Shown here: piece after piece, positions 7,482 to 8,296 of the stretch | Position numbering within the stretch: the first letter of the stretch is position 1 | Layout: each line of letters begins with the position of its first letter | Origin: JAEHDI01 sp035455185 | GTDB taxonomy: Bacteria; Acidobacteriota; Terriglobia; Bryobacterales; Bryobacteraceae | Assembly: GCA_035455185.1 (NCBI GenBank) | Contig: DATIFQ010000014.1 | Span: 1 to 8,296, forward strand | Length of the DNA stretch: 8,296 nucleotides | Direction of reading: 5' to 3' | Made by a program: the position numbers and the translations under genes | Notes under the pieces: generated by a model | What the model was told of the DNA's origin: nothing | Databases searched by the model: none | What the model saw: only the letters and a program-made list of their open reading frames with translations

Positions 7482-7886
7482 TCAGGAGGTCCGGATTGTC
7501 TTTCGCACGACCTCCAAGAACCTCGGGATGTCGAGCGGTTTTGTCATGTACAGGTCGGGACGGATCATATCCAATTCGCCCGCCATTGGGAACCGTTCGT
7601 CCGGGCTCTGCTCAATGGATGAGACCATGACGATCGGGATGTTCCGGTACCCTTCGAACGCGTCCTGATACTTGATGGCCTGGTTGACGCCGTAGCCTTC
7701 CGTGCAGCATTCCATCATGATGTCTAGAATGATGAGGCCCGGCTTGTGTTCAACCAGCTTCTGAAGGCCCTCCTTGCCGGTCGCGGCTTCGAAGACCTCG
7801 TAACCGTTGCTTTCCAGAACCGTGCGCACGGACTCCCGGAAGTCCGCATCGTCGTCGATCATGAGTACTCTTGCGCCTGTGGCCAT
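7482..7886 (-). CDS. Single-domain response regulator (REC only), first gene of the operon
   Basis: The 134-residue stand-alone receiver has an acidic pocket at 11-13 (MIDDD), phospho-acceptor Asp55 (LIILDIMM), Ser89/Ser90 and Lys116-Pro117. It has no output domain. It is a diverged relative of the second regulator in the operon: both share LESNGY near residue 25, a one-residue-longer loop after the phospho-site ending TEG[YF], and a longer segment before the Lys. Two adjacent cysteines (Cys60-Cys61) lie five to six residues after Asp55, which is unusual. The ATG at 7886 is well supported by AGGAGG (7891-7896) four bases upstream. It probably accepts phosphate from one of the operon's kinases, but its downstream target is not visible. 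Confidence 0.93.
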   Translation of the reverse strand: MATGARVLMIDDDADFRESVRTVLESNGYEVFEAATGKEGLQKLVEHKPGLIILDIMMECCTEGYGVNQAIKYQDAFEGYRNIPIVMVSSIEQSPDERFPMAGELDMIRPDLYMTKPLDIPRFLEVVRKTIRTS

Positions 7887-7890
7887 GTAA

Positions 7891-7896
7891 CCTCCT
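7891..7896 (-). promoter_or_regulatory. Strong ribosome binding site for the first operon gene
   Basis: AGGAGG on the minus strand, four bases (TTAC) before the ATG at 7886, is a full consensus Shine-Dalgarno. It fixes the start of the first regulator and is the strongest in the operon. Confidence 0.85.
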
Positions 7897-7913
7897 CGCC
7901 GCACCCGCGGCGA
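7896..7913 (-). promoter_or_regulatory. GC hairpin abutting the ribosome binding site
   Basis: Seven-base arms (TCGCCGC and GCGGCGA) flank a four-base loop. The 3' arm ends on the last base that overlaps the Shine-Dalgarno. In the leader RNA this would form a stable stem right beside, and partly covering, the ribosome binding site, which could modulate initiation. It could equally be chance in GC-rich DNA. Confidence 0.45.
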
Positions 7914-7962
7914 TTTCACGGCCCAGATGCCCGTAGCCGCCTCATTTACACCTATTAAGGAC

Positions 7963-7979
7963 CTGAATTTCTGATTCAG
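7963..7979. promoter_or_regulatory. Inverted repeat downstream of the candidate promoter (possible operator)
   Basis: CTGAAT-TTCTG-ATTCAG is a perfect 6+6 bp inverted repeat with a 5-bp spacer, in an AT-richer patch. It starts a few bases after the expected transcription start, a place where a dimeric repressor could bind. An RNA hairpin role is also possible. No DNA-binding protein is encoded in the window. Confidence 0.4.
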
Positions 7980-7991
7980 ACCCCTGCGATG

Positions 7992-8020
7992 AATATACGA
8001 CTTCCCGCCCCCGGGTGCAA
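7992..8020 (-). promoter_or_regulatory. Candidate sigma70-type promoter of the regulator-hydrogenase operon
   Basis: On the minus strand TTGCAC (8020-8015) and TATATT (7997-7992) are separated by exactly 17 bp. The -10 box matches 5 of 6 consensus bases and the -35 box 3 of 6. Transcription would start near 7985, leaving a leader of about 100 nt before the ATG at 7886. No later gap in the operon is long enough for another ordinary promoter outside coding sequence. No sigma54 signature was seen. Confidence 0.5.
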
Positions 8021-8207
8021 GCCCGGCTCGTGCTTCCGGCAGCCGGCCTTGCGGACACCGGAGGGCGGACGGGAACGGAACTTGCTCCGGACCTGTCCAT
8101 GCCCAGGGCCTGCCATAGCCGCTTCGCCGCTTCAGTGATGTGCGGGCAGCGCGATGAACTCCACACCGTTCGCGCAGCGGCGGCATCGCGCGCGACGCGC
8201 TCTTCTC
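8021..8207. other. Intergenic stretch between the propeller gene and the operon promoter
   Basis: No convincing gene, RNA or U-tract terminator was found here. A short self-complementary GCGCG-TCG-CGCGC lies just after the upstream stop but lacks a T-run. The open frames crossing this region are low in recognisable content and run through the candidate promoter, so they look like GC-driven shadows. Confidence 0.6.
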
Positions 8208-8296
8208 TCACCGGAAATTCTCCACCAGCATCAGGTCGCTGCCGGATTGGTCATTCTGGCCGTACAGGATGAAGCGTTCATCGGGGGACACAGACA
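8208..8296 (-). CDS. C-terminal end of a PD40/WD40-like beta-propeller protein (partial)
   Basis: The last 28 codons of a minus-strand gene enter from the right edge and end at TGA (8210-8208). The peptide begins SVSPDERFILYGQ and ends DLMLVENFR. SVSPDxRxILY is the hallmark strand of PD40 (TolB-like) propeller repeats. In my recollection, the ending with SGSDLMLVENF is common in acidobacterial propeller proteins, including those fused to Ser/Thr kinases. Only the final blade is visible, so the rest of the protein and its role cannot be told. It ends about 190 bp before the operon promoter, in the same direction, and is probably an unrelated transcription unit. Confidence 0.75.
   Translation of the reverse strand, partial: SVSPDERFILYGQNDQSGSDLMLVENFR

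Noticed and set aside
7887..8186. A 100-residue N-terminal extension of the first receiver
   Set aside because: It runs through the candidate promoter, inverted repeat and ribosome binding site; the ATG at 7886 begins directly before the receiver fold.
8187..8207. Possible terminator stem after the propeller stop codon
   Set aside because: Only a 5-bp GC stem with a 3-base loop and no T-run; too weak to call in this GC context.
7942..8211. An 89-codon minus-strand frame starting with GTG overlapping the propeller stop
   Set aside because: No recognisable domain, it crosses the promoter candidate, and no convincing ribosome binding site was seen.
8015..8272. An 85-codon plus-strand frame at the right edge
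   Set aside because: It is antisense to the supported propeller C-terminus and the intergenic region, and its content is Arg/Ala/Ser-rich shadow-like sequence.
1..8296. CRISPR arrays, tRNA/rRNA genes, insertion sequences or phage genes
   Set aside because: No regularly spaced repeats, RNA gene hallmarks, transposase motifs or terminal repeats were seen; the window is almost wholly filled by one operon.

Overview
The window is a GC-rich bacterial stretch in which every supported gene lies on the minus strand, so transcription runs from high to low coordinates. Its core is a complete four-subunit group 3b-type [NiFe]-hydrogenase (a cytoplasmic NAD(P)-linked 'sulfhydrogenase') in the order hydB-hydG-hydD-hydA, the beta-gamma-delta-alpha order known from Pyrococcus. 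The organism is most likely an acidobacterium. The main hint is the C-terminal fragment at the right edge, which ends in SVSPDERF...DLMLVENFR, a PD40/WD40-like tail I associate with Acidobacteriota. That placement is an inference and no marker gene is present.

Layout in transcription order: (1) 8296-8208, the last 28 codons of a beta-propeller (PD40) protein. (2) 8207-7887, an intergenic stretch with a candidate sigma70-type promoter (TTGCAC, 17 bp, TATATT), a perfect 6+6 bp inverted repeat just downstream of the expected transcript start, and a GC hairpin that touches a strong ribosome binding site. (3) A single-domain response regulator (7886-7482), a soluble REC-histidine kinase hybrid (7480-6284) and a second single-domain response regulator (6294-5866). 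(4) hydB, hydG, hydD and hydA (5869-1920). (5) A membrane-anchored Cache-HAMP histidine kinase (1930 to beyond the left edge).

The junctions are extremely tight. RR1 and the hybrid kinase are 1 nt apart, and all later junctions overlap: 11, 4, 17, 1, 4 and 11 bp. This indicates one operon with translational coupling across all eight genes. HydA/HydD form the hydrogen-activating core. HydG (FAD, NAD(P), 2Fe-2S) and HydB (two 4Fe-4S clusters) carry electrons to or from NAD(P), possibly also to sulfur or polysulfide.

The unusual aspect is that the hydrogenase sits inside a two-component set of two kinases and two receiver-only regulators, with no DNA-binding output protein in the window. Either the set controls a regulator encoded elsewhere, or it acts on the enzyme or another protein directly. 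Hydrogenase maturation genes (hyp, endopeptidase) are not in the window. HydD also has Asp in place of the second proximal-cluster Cys.
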